64,000 nt of DNA from Nipponacmea schrenckii (lineage: Eukaryota; Mollusca; Gastropoda; Lottiidae): assembly GCA_030562195.1 (NCBI GenBank), contig CM060200.1, forward strand, positions 39,963,084 through 40,027,083, written 5' to 3'. Position 1 is the stretch's first letter. The number at the start of each line of letters is the position of its first letter. This document shows positions 24,546 to 36,600 of this stretch, in pieces. The notes under the pieces were generated by a model. It searched no databases. It saw nothing but the letters and a program-made list of their open reading frames with translations, and was not told the origin of the DNA. The translations under genes were made by a program, and so were the position numbers.

Positions 24546-26221
24546 AATTTTATGACTTAAGATGACACATTATGCGTACGTGACTTGCCAAGCGTGTAAT
24601 AAGCTGGTATGACAAGTTGATATCTCAGTTGTAATAATCTCTGCGATATTCTAACTTTTCAAAACCTGGTAAATTTAACTTGCAGAATTTTTGTCATTTT
24701 ACTCCATGGAGTACTAGACATTCTCTATACAAGCCCAATTTTGTTTTAGTCTATTAGTGATGCTAATCGAAGGGAATGATGATCATTAATGTGTCATTTG
24801 TTGGAGTTGTTTTGGGTTGTGTACATGGGTTCTGCACCTAATGGGCTAATGCTGACAGTACTATGCTGGGTAGAAAATTCAGACAAAGCAGCAGTATGAA
24901 TGGAGTTTTACATTCTACCTTTTTCCACCTATTAGGCTTATTAAGAAATTGAACATTGAAGATATTTGAACTTATCACTAGAGGACCAATTTTTACTTTC
25001 TAAATCACATTTTGAGCTCCCAGTTTATTTTTGACTTTTTGCTTACTAAAGATCCCTAAACATCATTCTAACTTTCCAAATAAGCTGATAAATTTTAAGT
25101 TATATTCTTGTTGAATTGTTAAACTTGCTTCACTTTATAAGTTGGGACTGCTAAACATGTTTTTAGATAGAAGTCCCATTCTGTTTTTGTCGGCCAGTTA
25201 TACAGACTGATTGAGATGAAAAATGTCAAATGTCGTTACAAAATTTTATTTTTTTACAGATTGTTTGCTAAGATCCCTAAAAACCATTCTGACTTTTCTA
25301 TAAAAGAAAAAGATTGAAAACTTAAATTGATATTCTTTCACCTTATTCATTTGTTGAAAGTGCTGGACATTTTTGGTGGAGTTGTTTTGGACTCTGCATA
25401 CTGAAGACCCAAGGGAACAAAAAGAGCACCATTTCAACTGTCTGTAACGATTTTCAAAATTGAAGTCAAATTTAAAGTTCTTATGCAATTGATCAATAAT
25501 GTAATATGGAAGTTCTACACTTTTCAAAAGTTTAGTTGTTATTTCAAGAGTGAGGCATACGCTTCAATCGTCTCCATTTGATTTTTAATTCAATAGTTGG
25601 CACTTTTCAAGCCAGTGGAATAACATGTTCCTCAGTTGTTGTCTAAATTCCAGAGCTATAATCAATGTATCACTAAGTGTCATTATTTCTCTGCCAACTC
25701 TATGTTTACAACAGTTCTGTTTGTCTAACAAGATTCTGTCATGTCAACTACACCAAAATAATTACCTCCCCTGTCTGTCAACCAGACGCCAAAATCTTTA
25801 ATTCATCATCTCGGGTTATATTTAATGTTTATCAACTGTTTGTGATTCGAGAAACTTTTGAAATTTTTAATATCAGAATATTTAAGTTAGTAAATTTTAA
25901 GAAATGTACTCAAATGGAATAGAGTTTTAATCACCAGTTTTAATCACCAGATTTACAGATCAGCTAAACCATGCAGTGTGCAATGAGGGAAACTGGTAAG
26001 GAATCTGAATAAGAATAAGAGCAATAAGGCTTTACACCATATCTATAGGGGGATTAACTTGCAGTGTTATTAAGAAGGAGAGCAGTTGTACTATACTCCA
26101 TGTATTGAGTCCAGAAATTTCCAACACGCTAAAAGAAAAAAAATAGATTCCAGTCTTATTCTTTTAATTTCTTGTTGGTCTTACAGAAAGTACCGAAATT
26201 TCAAATCTAAGATATGCTATG
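24546..26221. other. Unassigned DNA with reverse fragments of dispersed repeats
   Basis: Reverse-strand pieces of the GTAAAACTCCATTCAT tail family lie at about 24835-24960 and 25965-25995 (GCAGTGTGCAATGAGGGAAA). A 93-codon minus-strand frame at 25246-25527 has no recognisable domain. No exon is supported. Confidence 0.5.
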
Positions 26222-26393
26222 CGGGCCTGTAGCCAGCTTGCATACCTAGGTAGGAGGGTGAGGGCATTGATCACTGTGAGGTGGCAGAACAAATGACGCT
26301 CTCTGATTGAACACTATCCGAAATTTTTTCAGGGAAGGCAAGAAAGATTCCAGAGCATTTCCCCACTAGGACCCCCTGGTTATGGGCCTGATG
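26222..26393. mobile_element. Probable small fold-back element with GC-richer ends
   Basis: It opens GCGGGCCTGTAGCCAGCTTG and closes ACCCCCTGGTTATGGGCCTG. The ends are imperfect inverted repeats (GGCCTGTAGCCAG against GGCCCATAACCAG). The segment is GC-richer than its surroundings and non-coding. A related end, GGCTGGCTATGGGCCTGATC, is at about 22375. Confidence 0.4.
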
Positions 26394-26618
26394 CTATACT
26401 ATACACATATGTCTTTTTTTGTATTGTCGAAGAATCACAAAGAGAGCAAGGATCATAATTGTTATATTAGTTGACCTAATTTCTGACGAGTAGAAACCTC
26501 TTAATAATCCCATCGTATCAATCAGAATTACCTTTGTTATGATTGGACGATAACAAATCATCCTTATCTATTGTTCTAGTAATCCACGAATATTAACTAG
26601 CGTATACAGAGACTAGTG

Positions 26619-26632
26619 GTGCCATCTGGTGG
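26619..26632 (-). promoter_or_regulatory. Perfect match to CTCF core motif (-)
   Basis: The + strand reads GTGCCATCTGGTGG. Its reverse complement CCACCAGATGGCAC fits all 14 consensus positions. It faces the + motif at 22862, giving a convergent pair around a 3.7-kb interval that holds the 103-bp array. Confidence 0.45.
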
Positions 26633-27054
26633 TAATCGTAAATAATCAACTTGTTATCTGGCAGTCCTCTTGAAATATCCTAGTAACATCTGTATTTATA
26701 CACTACTTATCTTCAGATTGGTTAGTTCACCTGTTGTTATGACAACTAAATATTGAAATGAACTGGAGTAAAAAAATTTACAAAAACATCACTTCGTGTC
26801 ATCCAAAAGGCAAACAAAATTTGAAATCTAAACTAACAGTTTGTAGATTCATTGGTATAAGATGGTCCTTTTTTTCCTCATATCACCAGCCCTGGCAGCT
26901 GTTAATGGGGGAATATAGTCTCAGTAAATTAATCAAGCAAAATAGATGGTAGTAGCGAATGAATTTTCATTTGAAGAGTAATTATCAAACATCAATGAGT
27001 AAGTATTTTATGATGAAATATGATGGGTGTGGCACCAGGCAGGGTCTGCTTTCT
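26633..27054. other. Unassigned DNA
   Basis: CCCTGGCAGCTGTTAATGGG at about 26889 resembles the phrase in the SINE-like segment at 16976. Nothing else is seen. Confidence 0.4.
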
Positions 27055-27830
27055 CTTCTAAACACCTGATACCACTTTTCATTATGAAATACTTACTCAG
27101 TAATAATTAATATAGCCTACTTCCTCATGTGAAAAGTTTATTAGCTCCACTGGTATGGTGTCAGACTGGGTATAATTATTCTTCTAAACACCTGATATCA
27201 CTCTTCATTATGGAATACTTACTCTTCTAGACACCTGATACCACTTTTCATTATGAAATACTTACTCTTCTAGACACCTGATACCACTTTTCATTATGAA
27301 ATACTTACTCTTCTAAACACCTGATACCACTTTTCATTATGAAATACTTACTCTTCTAAACACCTGATACCACTTTTCATTATGAAATACTTACTCTTCT
27401 AACACCTGATACCACTTTTCATTATGAAATACTTACTCTTCTAGACACCTGATACCACTTTTCATTATGAAATACTTACTCTTCTAGACACCTGATACCA
27501 CTTTTCATTATGAAATACTTACTCTTCTAGACACCTGATACCACTTTTCATTATGAAATACTTACTCTTCTAAACACCTGATACCACTTTTCATTATGAA
27601 ATACTTACTCTTCTAAACACCTGATACCACTTTTCATTATGAAATACTTACTCTTCTAAACACCTGATACCACTTTTCATTATGAAATACTTACTCTTCT
27701 AAACACCTGATACCACTTTTCATTATGAAATACTTACTCTTCTAAACACCTGATACCACTTTTCATTATGAAATACTTAGTCTTCTAGACACCTGATACC
27801 TTCTTTTTATTATGAAATACTTACTCAGTT
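27055..27830 (+). repeat. 43-bp minisatellite, about 16 copies
   Basis: The unit is ATACTTACTCTTCTAAACAC then CTGATACCACTTTTCATTAT and GAA. Central copies differ only by TCTAAACAC/TCTAGACAC. Both array edges carry the same flank (TTACTCAGT.ATAATTGATAT with ACTTCCTCATGTGAAAA), so the array sits inside a duplicated or element-derived frame. Confidence 0.96.
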
Positions 27831-28871
27831 ATAATTGATATACTTCCTCATGTGAAAATTTCATTAGAAGATACCAATATTTCACCAATATATTGTTTTG
27901 GGATTTGGTTTTGCAGTTCAAATTGGATCATAAGTGCGTTTGGTTTATTATAACTATTCTTGCTTTAAATCAAAATAAACCAAATTTTAAACGTAATTTA
28001 TAGCTATTGATTGATTAGATAAAGCAAAAAAAGGGGATTTTTTTTTCAAAGTTTGTAAAACTTAATCAATAATTATTTTTATCTGAATTGAAATATCTTC
28101 GGATAATCATCAAAACAGACCATATTTCTTAAAATATCTATCTGTCCAATCGGAGTCCAGATTAAATCTTTAATGGAGAGATAAAAGGATTAAAAACATC
28201 AATATTATCATGGTTTTATCAACTTAATTCCTGGAATCTTCAGGTTTCTTTCCATTATCAGAAATACAGACTGGCAGATATTTAATAAAATAGATTCACA
28301 GACAATCTTCGGGTCTGTTAGATGACAGGAACATGTGTAAGCGTCTGAGATATTCATGTTGATGTGAAGACAGTTGCCTACAATGTGTAAAAAACGTGTA
28401 AAAGTAGCAGTTTTTAAGAAATAAAAACAACGGGACAAGAACGGAGCTTTTATCATCATCACGAATAACGAATGAGTCAATCGTCATGGTATTTTTTTGA
28501 CAGCTTATTCAATAAAAACTAATTATCTAAATGGATGAACATCGTCAATGTTTGACCTTGTAACTGAATATTAATGACCTTGAAATGGAATATTAATGAA
28601 TGACTAACATGTTCGCTAATTGTCCATGAAATTTGATCTCCTTTTAAATGCCGTAAACTTTGTTTTATGCAGCCTGAATTTTTATCCTATATTGAGTTAG
28701 TGAAAGATTTTGTTCTTGTAGCTGGTATTTTAAGATAAAAAAAAAAAAGATATATTTTCTCAGTAGACTTTGATTTGATCATCAAATCATCTTCAAACAG
28801 TATTATATTAGATGTTTGTTGTTATGTGATGTATGACAATAAGTTCAAAAAGTTTAAGTTTCAATTATGAT
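27831..28871. other. Unassigned AT-rich DNA
   Basis: A 90-codon minus-strand frame at 28208-28480 shows no recognisable domain and overlaps a second minus frame. I do not call a gene. Confidence 0.45.
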
Positions 28872-29145
28872 GAATATTACCAAACATTCATGGTATTGAC
28901 ATACAGTTTACAGTTGGATACTAGTTGAATAGTAGTGTAGTATAGTCTTGTCATCAATAAAACATTGAAATACAGTTTACAGTTGGATACTAGTTGAATA
29001 GTAGTGTAGCATAGTCTTGTCATCAACAAAACATTGAAATACAGTTTACAGTTGGATACTAGTTGAATAGTAGTGTAGCATAGTCTTTTCATCAACATAA
29101 CATCGTTTAAGCAATGTCCGATTGGGAAAAAATATTAACAGCTCT
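28872..29145 (-). repeat. 69-bp minisatellite element, reverse copy, ~3 units
   Basis: ACAGTTTACAGTTGGATACT then AGTTGAATAGTAGTGTAG and TAGTCTTGTCATCAACAAAA are the reverse complement of the 6.4-kb monomer. The left flank ATGATGAATATTACCAAACA and the right flank GTCCGATTGGGAAAAAA also match, in reverse complement, the flanks of the single copy at 43575-43825. Confidence 0.93.
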
Positions 29146-31337
29146 AGTTTGATGTAGCCTAGTTTAATGATTTTTTCTAGTTTTGAGTTAAAAAAATTAT
29201 AGTGCAGAAAAGTTTATATTTCTTTACAAAAACAGGATTTGTAGTCATGTGGTAATTGAATACTGTTACTAGGAGGGGCTATGTTATGTCAATGTATTTT
29301 TCTATGAATTAACTTTAAGTGCTCTCTCTGTATTCTTATTAGACATGTTCGCTAAGAAACAAGATGGCGTTATATTATGGGTGTAAATGGGGAAATGATG
29401 TTTAGTTATTATAAAATCTCTCCAAGGAACAGTTAAACAGACGCAACATGGAGTTTACATTTAAAAACAACGCCTTATTTCTAGACTTGGATTTTAAGTC
29501 ATGTTCGTTTTAAAGCAATCACAACTTTTAAGTTTAAAATAACACATCTTTCATATCGAGTCAAGTTTGTTTGAATTAAATCAAAATTCATACCTTGTAG
29601 TCTGGTAGCTGGTACCATCTGTCTTGTAATCTTCTTCCTTCCTTTATTAGGTGCAGAAGAGTAGGATGTAAAACTCCATCCATTGCATTTCCTCTATTAG
29701 ATGTAAGCTTCTCCTTTAAAATAAGAAATTTGGTTTAAAAACACTTTTTTGTAAAAAGTATATTAAATTTATATGAAAGGGTTTTGGGGAAGGGGTTTCT
29801 GACTTTAAAGCCCCTCCCTCAGAAACATAAACTTTTCGATGCCTGATTTCGGTTTCGGGTGCCGGTTTACTGGGGTTTATATTCTATATATTATATAGGG
29901 GATTCCGGTTTATAGAGGAAAGTGTTTGGAGGGGTTTCACTGTATAACTTAACTGTCACTTAATAACATTTTTGTTATTTGAAAGTATCATGTAATCTAC
30001 TTTAAAAATATTATGGAATTTTCACAGTAATGGAATAAAACTGTATATTGACAAATTACATGGGCCAAGAGAAACCTGGGAGTTTTGACTACAAGTACCA
30101 TGACAACAATTAAAAATGACGAATGAATAATAGCCGACATTGGGTCAGTATTAACGATAATTTTATGGGATCATCGATAAATTTTGGTTGATTTGGGCTG
30201 TAATGACTTGGTGCTATGGTTGTATGCACTTGATTAGACTTATAACTATTTGGTTTTATTTGGTGATCATCATTCGAGTTATTGACGCCAGTTTGGATAT
30301 TATCCACCAAGTACAACTCTATGTGTAATATCGTTAAGCGATCGTGATGTTAAATCGGCAACCCTCTGATCTCGCGTAGTTTATCATCTTTTAATGAGAT
30401 TTTGATTCCTCCTTTAATAATCTGTTGACAGAACCAGCATCAATTTCATTTCCCGCTCTTTTTTCCAGCAGAAATCTCTTTACTTTGTATCAAATTTACA
30501 AATTATTGGTTTAAGAACACTTTGATTTCCTGATCGTTATCACTTTCAAGTTTTAATTCTGGAATTGATGTTAGAATTCGGACTACGGGTGTCCAGACAT
30601 TTGGCATCAAGTCTGATTATGGAGTTAATCGCCATGGAGACGTGGGATTGGGTACTAAAGATTATTGTTGCTTGCCATTGTCAAATTTTGGCGACGTTTG
30701 CATAATGGAATTCTTTCATTGTCTACCTCTATGTTTTAATACAGAAATCTTCAATAAAAATATTTTATCTCCATGGAGACATTTAGACAAATGTTTCCTT
30801 TTAAAGGGACAAGTTCCCAATTTTCAGTATTCAGTTTCTTGAATATATTTGAATAGTCTTTAGAAGTACTAGAACTGAAAAAAATTGCAAAATTCCTTTA
30901 AATATACCTTCAACTAAAGTGCAACTTTCTATTTCATATACAAAACCACAAACGAAACTTAAGAAGTTTAGTTGGTATAACCATGTTTTTTTTGTTTCTG
31001 TGAATTAATTTTTTCCTTTTTTTGGATGGATTGGTGTCAAATACACGGAGTTGGTCGAGGAATATGTAAAGACCTAGGAAGAGAGACTGTTGACATTGTG
31101 TTTAGTTGAAGTGTAAGTCGAACAACCAGTAATTGTCTACTAGTAATTATAGCAACGTCTAAATTAATTTTCACTTTAATCAATTAACAGTTTAGTTTAA
31201 GCTGTTATTTTTGTTTCTGAAATAGAATAAGTACAGGGTTGTTGATTTGGCCATATTTACCAGACATGTTGGTAAATCAACTAAAAATTTCAAGACTAGT
31301 AAATACTGTAGTATTTACCATGACATTTAAAGTATGG
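29146..31337. other. Unassigned DNA with one dispersed-tail copy
   Basis: TTAGGTGCAGAAGAGTAGGA followed by TGTAAAACTCCATCCATTGC at about 29648-29690 is a single copy of the tail that forms the arrays at 684, 31338 and 32157. No gene is supported. Short open frames at 30110 (minus) and 30642 (plus) have no features. Confidence 0.5.
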
Positions 31338-31735
31338 AAAGTAAAATGGAGTTTTACATCCTAATCTTCTGAATTTCCATTCTAATAAAATGGAGTTTTA
31401 CATCCTAATCTTCTGAATTTCCATTCTAATAAAATGGAGTTTTACATCCTAATCTTCTGAATTTCCATTCTAATAAAATGGAGTTTTACATCCTAATCTT
31501 CTGAATTTCCATTCTAATAAAATGGAGTTTTACATCCTAATCTTCTGAATTTCCATTCTAATAAAATGGAGTTTTACATCCTAATCTTCTGAATTTCCAT
31601 TCTAATAAAATGGAGTTTTACATCCTAATCTTCTGAATTTCCATTCTAATAAAATGGAGTTTTACATCCTAATCTTCTGAATTTCCATTCTAATAAAATG
31701 GAGTTTTACATCCTAATCTTCTGAATTTCCATTCT
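31338..31735 (+). repeat. 44-bp minisatellite, nine near-identical copies
   Basis: The unit is AAAATGGAGTTTTACATCCT then AATCTTCTGAATTTCCATTC and TAAT. Copies appear identical, which indicates recent expansion or homogenisation. The first half is the reverse complement of the dispersed tail AGAAGAGTAGGATGTAAAACTCCATT, so this array runs opposite to its relative at 32157. Confidence 0.97.
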
Positions 31736-32156
31736 TTTATTCTGAAATGTAATAATTTACTTCCTAGCAACAATTTGGTTTTATTCTTCAGAGAGTCTAC
31801 AAAAATCAACCAAATTATTCTCAAAGTTAAATGGGAGGATTGTGAACTATACAAGTCTACCATTTGACTAATTTTATTTATTTAGTTTTTGATTTTATTT
31901 GCCTGTTCAATCGGTTATTGTCTAGAACTAGTTTTTCGATTAACAATATTATTTTTTCAAGTGTACACTAATGTTTATAACAGTAATTTGAGAGGTCCCG
32001 CGAGACACAATGACAGGACGGAAACTTGATTCTAGGTGATCGATTATCCTCCAATATTTAAAGGGATTATAAAGATGTTGTATAGAATGGTTACTATGGT
32101 AGAAATACAAGTTTCACATGTCCCTGTTACACAGACCAGAGCTAAAAAAAAAGTGG
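31736..32156. other. Spacer between two related arrays
   Basis: About 420 bp of AT-rich DNA with no gene. Confidence 0.5.
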
Positions 32157-32515
32157 ACTATCATTAGTCCAATAAGATACAGAACAGTAGGATATAAAAC
32201 TCCATTTCATTTCATTAGTCTAATAAGATACAGAACAGTAGGATATAAAACTCTATTTCATTTCATTAGTCCAATAAGATACAGAACAGTAGGATATAAA
32301 TCTCCATTTCATTTCATTAGTCCAATAAGATACAGAACAGTAGGATATAAAACTACATTTCATTTCATTAGTCCAATAAGATACAGAACAGTAGGATATA
32401 AAACTCTATTTCATTTCATTAGTCCAATAAGATACAGAACAGTAGGATATAAAACTTTATTTCATTTCATTAGTCCAATAAGATACAGAACAGTAGGATA
32501 TAATAGAACTCTATT
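32157..32515 (+). repeat. 51-bp minisatellite, seven copies
   Basis: The unit is CCAATAAGATACAGAACAGT then AGGATATAAAACTCTATTTC and ATTTCATTAGT, the same monomer as the array at 684. Because 51 is divisible by three, the repeat stays open and gives a 136-codon frame of repeated SPIRYRTVGYKTLFHFI. No initiation or splice context supports translation. Confidence 0.97.
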
Positions 32516-33532
32516 TGAATTTTTCTGAAGGTTTATGTAACTTTAAAAAGATAAACTGAGATGATGTATTAGCTTGCTAATTATATTTTGTGTATTGGTT
32601 TTTACGATGAAATAAGTGACAATTTGCTAGAACGGAAAAATAGAATTAATAATTCTTCTCCAATTACCTCCTAATCCATCATTGACTAATTTTCTTCTGC
32701 ATCAATTTCTATGTTTTCTCACTTTCAAGATAAGGAATGGCAAGTAGAAATGTGCAAAATTTGATATATGACCATAAAAGGGTATCAATTCATCCTAAAT
32801 ATAGATTAAGAGGGTTAGTTTTGGGGTGGGTGGAGGTGCTGTGGCACTCCTAATTACTGGGTGTCAAGTTTCAATATTTTAATGTAGGTGGAGTTGTTTC
32901 ATTGCAGCAGATAAACCCCTATAGTGAGTGGGTAGGAGAAGTTGCTCTAGCACCCCAAAGTTTGGGGCCCAAACTAATATGCTTTCAGATAGCAGTTTAA
33001 AAAAGTTTTGGTAAAGCAAGGGCGAGTTGTTCTCTATAGTACTGAGAAGTTGCTCTAGCACCTCAAAACAATATGTGTAGGGCGATTTGTGAATGTGGGG
33101 CAAATAAATCCAACCAGGGGCGTGTTGCTTGTTTAGACAGATGCTCCAAATGGTTGTTCTATTTTCTTATTGTAAAATGGTTGTTGAATTATTGCCACTA
33201 AGTTCCTACCTGGATAATTTTCCAGGTTGGCCTTATAATTTATTGTTGATCGATATTTTGGTTTTAATTAACAATAATTGATATTTTAAATATCCCTTTT
33301 TCACTTCTTAATAATAAAGGATTTGAGTTTTTCCTATTGTAGAAAGGTTACTAGGACCCTATTTTCAGAAAAAATATTTTAGAGGATTTTAGTTTGTTCC
33401 AGTCATATGATAGGTCAATCTCTGAAATAAAAAGTTTGTTTTATTTTCCAATAATTTAATTTTGATTTCTAGGTCCTAGATCTTGTTAGTTATTGTACCA
33501 AGAAATTAAAAATAATTTTTTGTCTATTTCAG
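32516..33532. other. Upstream intron or flank of the first Ig exon
   Basis: GAAGTTGCTCTAGCACC occurs twice (about 32938 and 33047), with a weaker relative near 32838. The last 20 bases, TTTTTTGTCTATTTCAG, form the polypyrimidine tract and acceptor of the exon at 33533. Confidence 0.55.
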
Positions 33533-33639
33533 TGTTTGGATTAGAGCCTCGGTTTAACGTAGTTACGAGAAATGTCACCATAATCTCTGGGCAGACGGCA
33601 GTTTTACCCTGTTCTGTAGACTACCTCGGAGGGTACAAG
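33533..33639 (+). CDS. Ig gene exon: N-terminal half of Ig1
   Basis: The acceptor TTTTGTCTATTTCAG and the donor AAG|GTAAGA flank 107 bases. The exon enters in phase 1 (needs one upstream base) and leaves in phase 0. It encodes VFGLEPRFNVVTRNVTIISG, then QTAVLPCSVDYLGGYK: strands A to C of a V-type Ig domain, with the first disulfide cysteine (C27) in LPC and the sequon NVT. The reading frame stays open about 100 bases into the intron to a stop near 33744, so intron retention would give a truncated Ig1. The upstream exon is unknown; the 39-bp candidate at 4612 fits by phase. Confidence 0.9.
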
Positions 33640-36600
33640 GTAAGAAATGGTGTTATCCCTCTAGTTATTGAGCATGCCCACTTCAGTCTGTCCATCAATG
33701 CTTATCTTATGTTTAAATTTGTTGTGTGCACACCTGGTCCATAAATGATAAAAATACAAATTGGAGGACAATAACCCAGGCACTGTGTGCTATGAAACTA
33801 CGTGATATCCAAAGTAACGTGTTGATTGGTCATTTTTAAATTCTAAGTAATTAGTTCATCTTGGTCTAATTAACATGTGTGTTAAAATTTACAAAACAAA
33901 ACTTAAAAACGTATACATGCATGTGTGTTAATTGGTTAATTTTAAATCATAGTAATTAGTTTTATGTTAGTCCAATAAAAGATTTGCATGCTTAAGTGAA
34001 ACATGGCAGAAATATGCAATAGTTTCAGAGAGTCCACATTAATAAATCCTTCTCAGTATTTTTGCTGGTGAAGTTTATTAAGTTTGAATAAACGTGAAGA
34101 CAATAATAAAATAACATGTGACAAGACTGCCATGTTTTTTCCACAATGAAACGTTTCCATTATTGACGCACCGATATAAATATTAATTATCTCCCCTTTT
34201 TACAGCGAGAATAAAACTCTCATGAGACTGTTTGTTCTTTATAATGACTAATTTATTGGTAGTAAATGTATCGCGAGAGACATGACAATTCAACGAGTCT
34301 TCATTTCTCCACAAGATTCATCCCAACATGTGAACGATTGTCTAATATTTGCTCGGCAAATCCAATTAGGTGAATTGTCCTCTTTTAAATCTCGATTGTT
34401 TATAAGTTCTCTCTCTATCTCGTAACGAGTCCTTCCTTTATGGCTTTTCAGATTCGTATAAGTTTCACTCCTAAATTGATTTTTTCATATTTGGAGAAGA
34501 AACGAAACGATTCTTAGTAACCAATTTCTCTATAATGTTTGAATATAATAATTTTATTGGAATTTCGATATTTCCTCAAGGAGTCCTGTCTAAAGAAAGT
34601 GGTTTTCTTAAAGTGATAATTGCTACTTTTCTCCATAAACCCAGTCATTTCCTTCCTCAAAATCTTTTCAAACTTCGGCAAAGTTTACCTAACAATTGTA
34701 CCAGTTATAATTATTAGTTCAATGAAATATTGCTCTAGTTGATAAGGCTGTTATTTCTTTCACATGTTTGTCAAGATTATCAAGTTTTTATTTATTTTAT
34801 CAATTTGTAATCAAGATTTTTTTGTGAACACTTTTATATTTGAATATTTTAACACTAAAAAGACTCTTCAAAATATAGGCTTTGATACCATTTTGCAACT
34901 GGATTAGTCAAATTTGGGTTCCTTTCAGTTCATGTAGCTAATAATGTTTATTTGGTATTTAGGTTTGTTAAATCAGCATCCCTTTCAGAGAGTCCACATA
35001 GCTAATAATATTTATTTGGTATTTAGGTTTGCCAACTGGGCATCCCTTTCAGAGAGTCCACATAGCTAATAATATTTATTTGGTATTTAGGTTTGCCAAC
35101 TGGGCATCCCTTTCAGAGAGTCCACATAGCTAATAATGTTTATTTGGTATTTAGGTTTGTTAAATCAGCATCCCTTTCAGAGAGTCCACATAGCTAATGA
35201 TATTTATTTGGTATTAAGCTGTGCTAAATCAGCATCCCTTTCAGAGAGTCCACATGGCTAATAATGTTTATCAGGTATTAAGCTGTGCTAAATCAGCATC
35301 CCTTTCAGAGAGTCCACATAGCTAATAATATTTATCAGGTATTAAGCTGTGTTAAATCAGCATCCCTTTCAGAGAGTCCACATGGCTAATAATGTTTATC
35401 AGGTATTAAGCTGTGTTAAATCAGCATCCCTTTCAGAGAGTCTCTTTATCTTTATAAAATGGCAATCATTAAATAATGCTTTATTTTTCAGGTATTAAGC
35501 TGTGCTAAATCAGCATCCCTATCAGAGAGTCCACATAGCTAATAATGTTTATTTGGTATTTATGTTTGTCAATGTGACATCCCTTTCAGAGAGTCCACAT
35601 GGCTAATAATGTTTATCAGGTATTAAGCTGTGCTAAATCAGCATCCCTATCAGAGAATCCACATAGATAATAATTTCAGCAAAATTAATCACTATCTTGA
35701 TATTCAATTCACTAAAAAGACAGTTTTGTAACGGTTAATATTATAGGAATTTATTTTGAGGGCTGTGTATTAACGCTGTCAAATTAATAACGAATTCTAA
35801 CGCAGCCAGTGTGAATATTAAAAGACATTCAAGTCTCCTGGGACATGGTAATATAGTCGAATCCCACAAGACCTAAACAACTTGTCAATTTTCATTACAA
35901 GACTATTAGACTTAGGCTCCGAGATGTTTCTAAAACTCTATTAAAATTCAACGTGTTTCACACTCACTTATTCTCTTTATCTTCTGATAAAATAACAATC
36001 AAATTTAAATAATTGCTTTAGATGTTTATTACTATTGTGAGAATAAAACTTATATATATCTATCAAAACTATTATTCATATCACAAGTAGAAAACTGATA
36101 TATACCTATCAAAACTATTATTCATATCACAAGAAGAAAACTGATATATACCTATCAAAACTATTATTCATATCACAAGAAGAAAACTGAATATACCTTC
36201 AAAATATTATTCATATCAAAGAGAAAACTGATATATACCTATCAAACTATTATTCATATCACAAGAGAAAACTGATATTACCTTTCAAAACTATTATTCA
36301 TATCACTAGAGAAAACTGATATATACCATCAAAACTATTATTCATATCACAAGAAGAAACTGATATATACCTATCAAACTATTATTCATATCAAAGAAGA
36401 AACTGAAATATACCTATCAAAGCTATTATTCATATCACAAGTAGAAAACTGATATATACCTATCAAAACTATTATTCACTATCTTATCAAGAAGAAAACT
36501 GATATATACCTATCAACAACTGATTATTCTATCACAAGAAGAAACTGATATATACCTATCAAAACTATTATTCATATCACAAGAGAAAACTGATATATAC

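Noticed and set aside
32118..32528. 136-codon frame of repeated 17-residue units
   Set aside because: The repeat unit is 51 bp, a multiple of three, so openness is automatic. The same DNA repeat at 684 is not open because its units vary in length.
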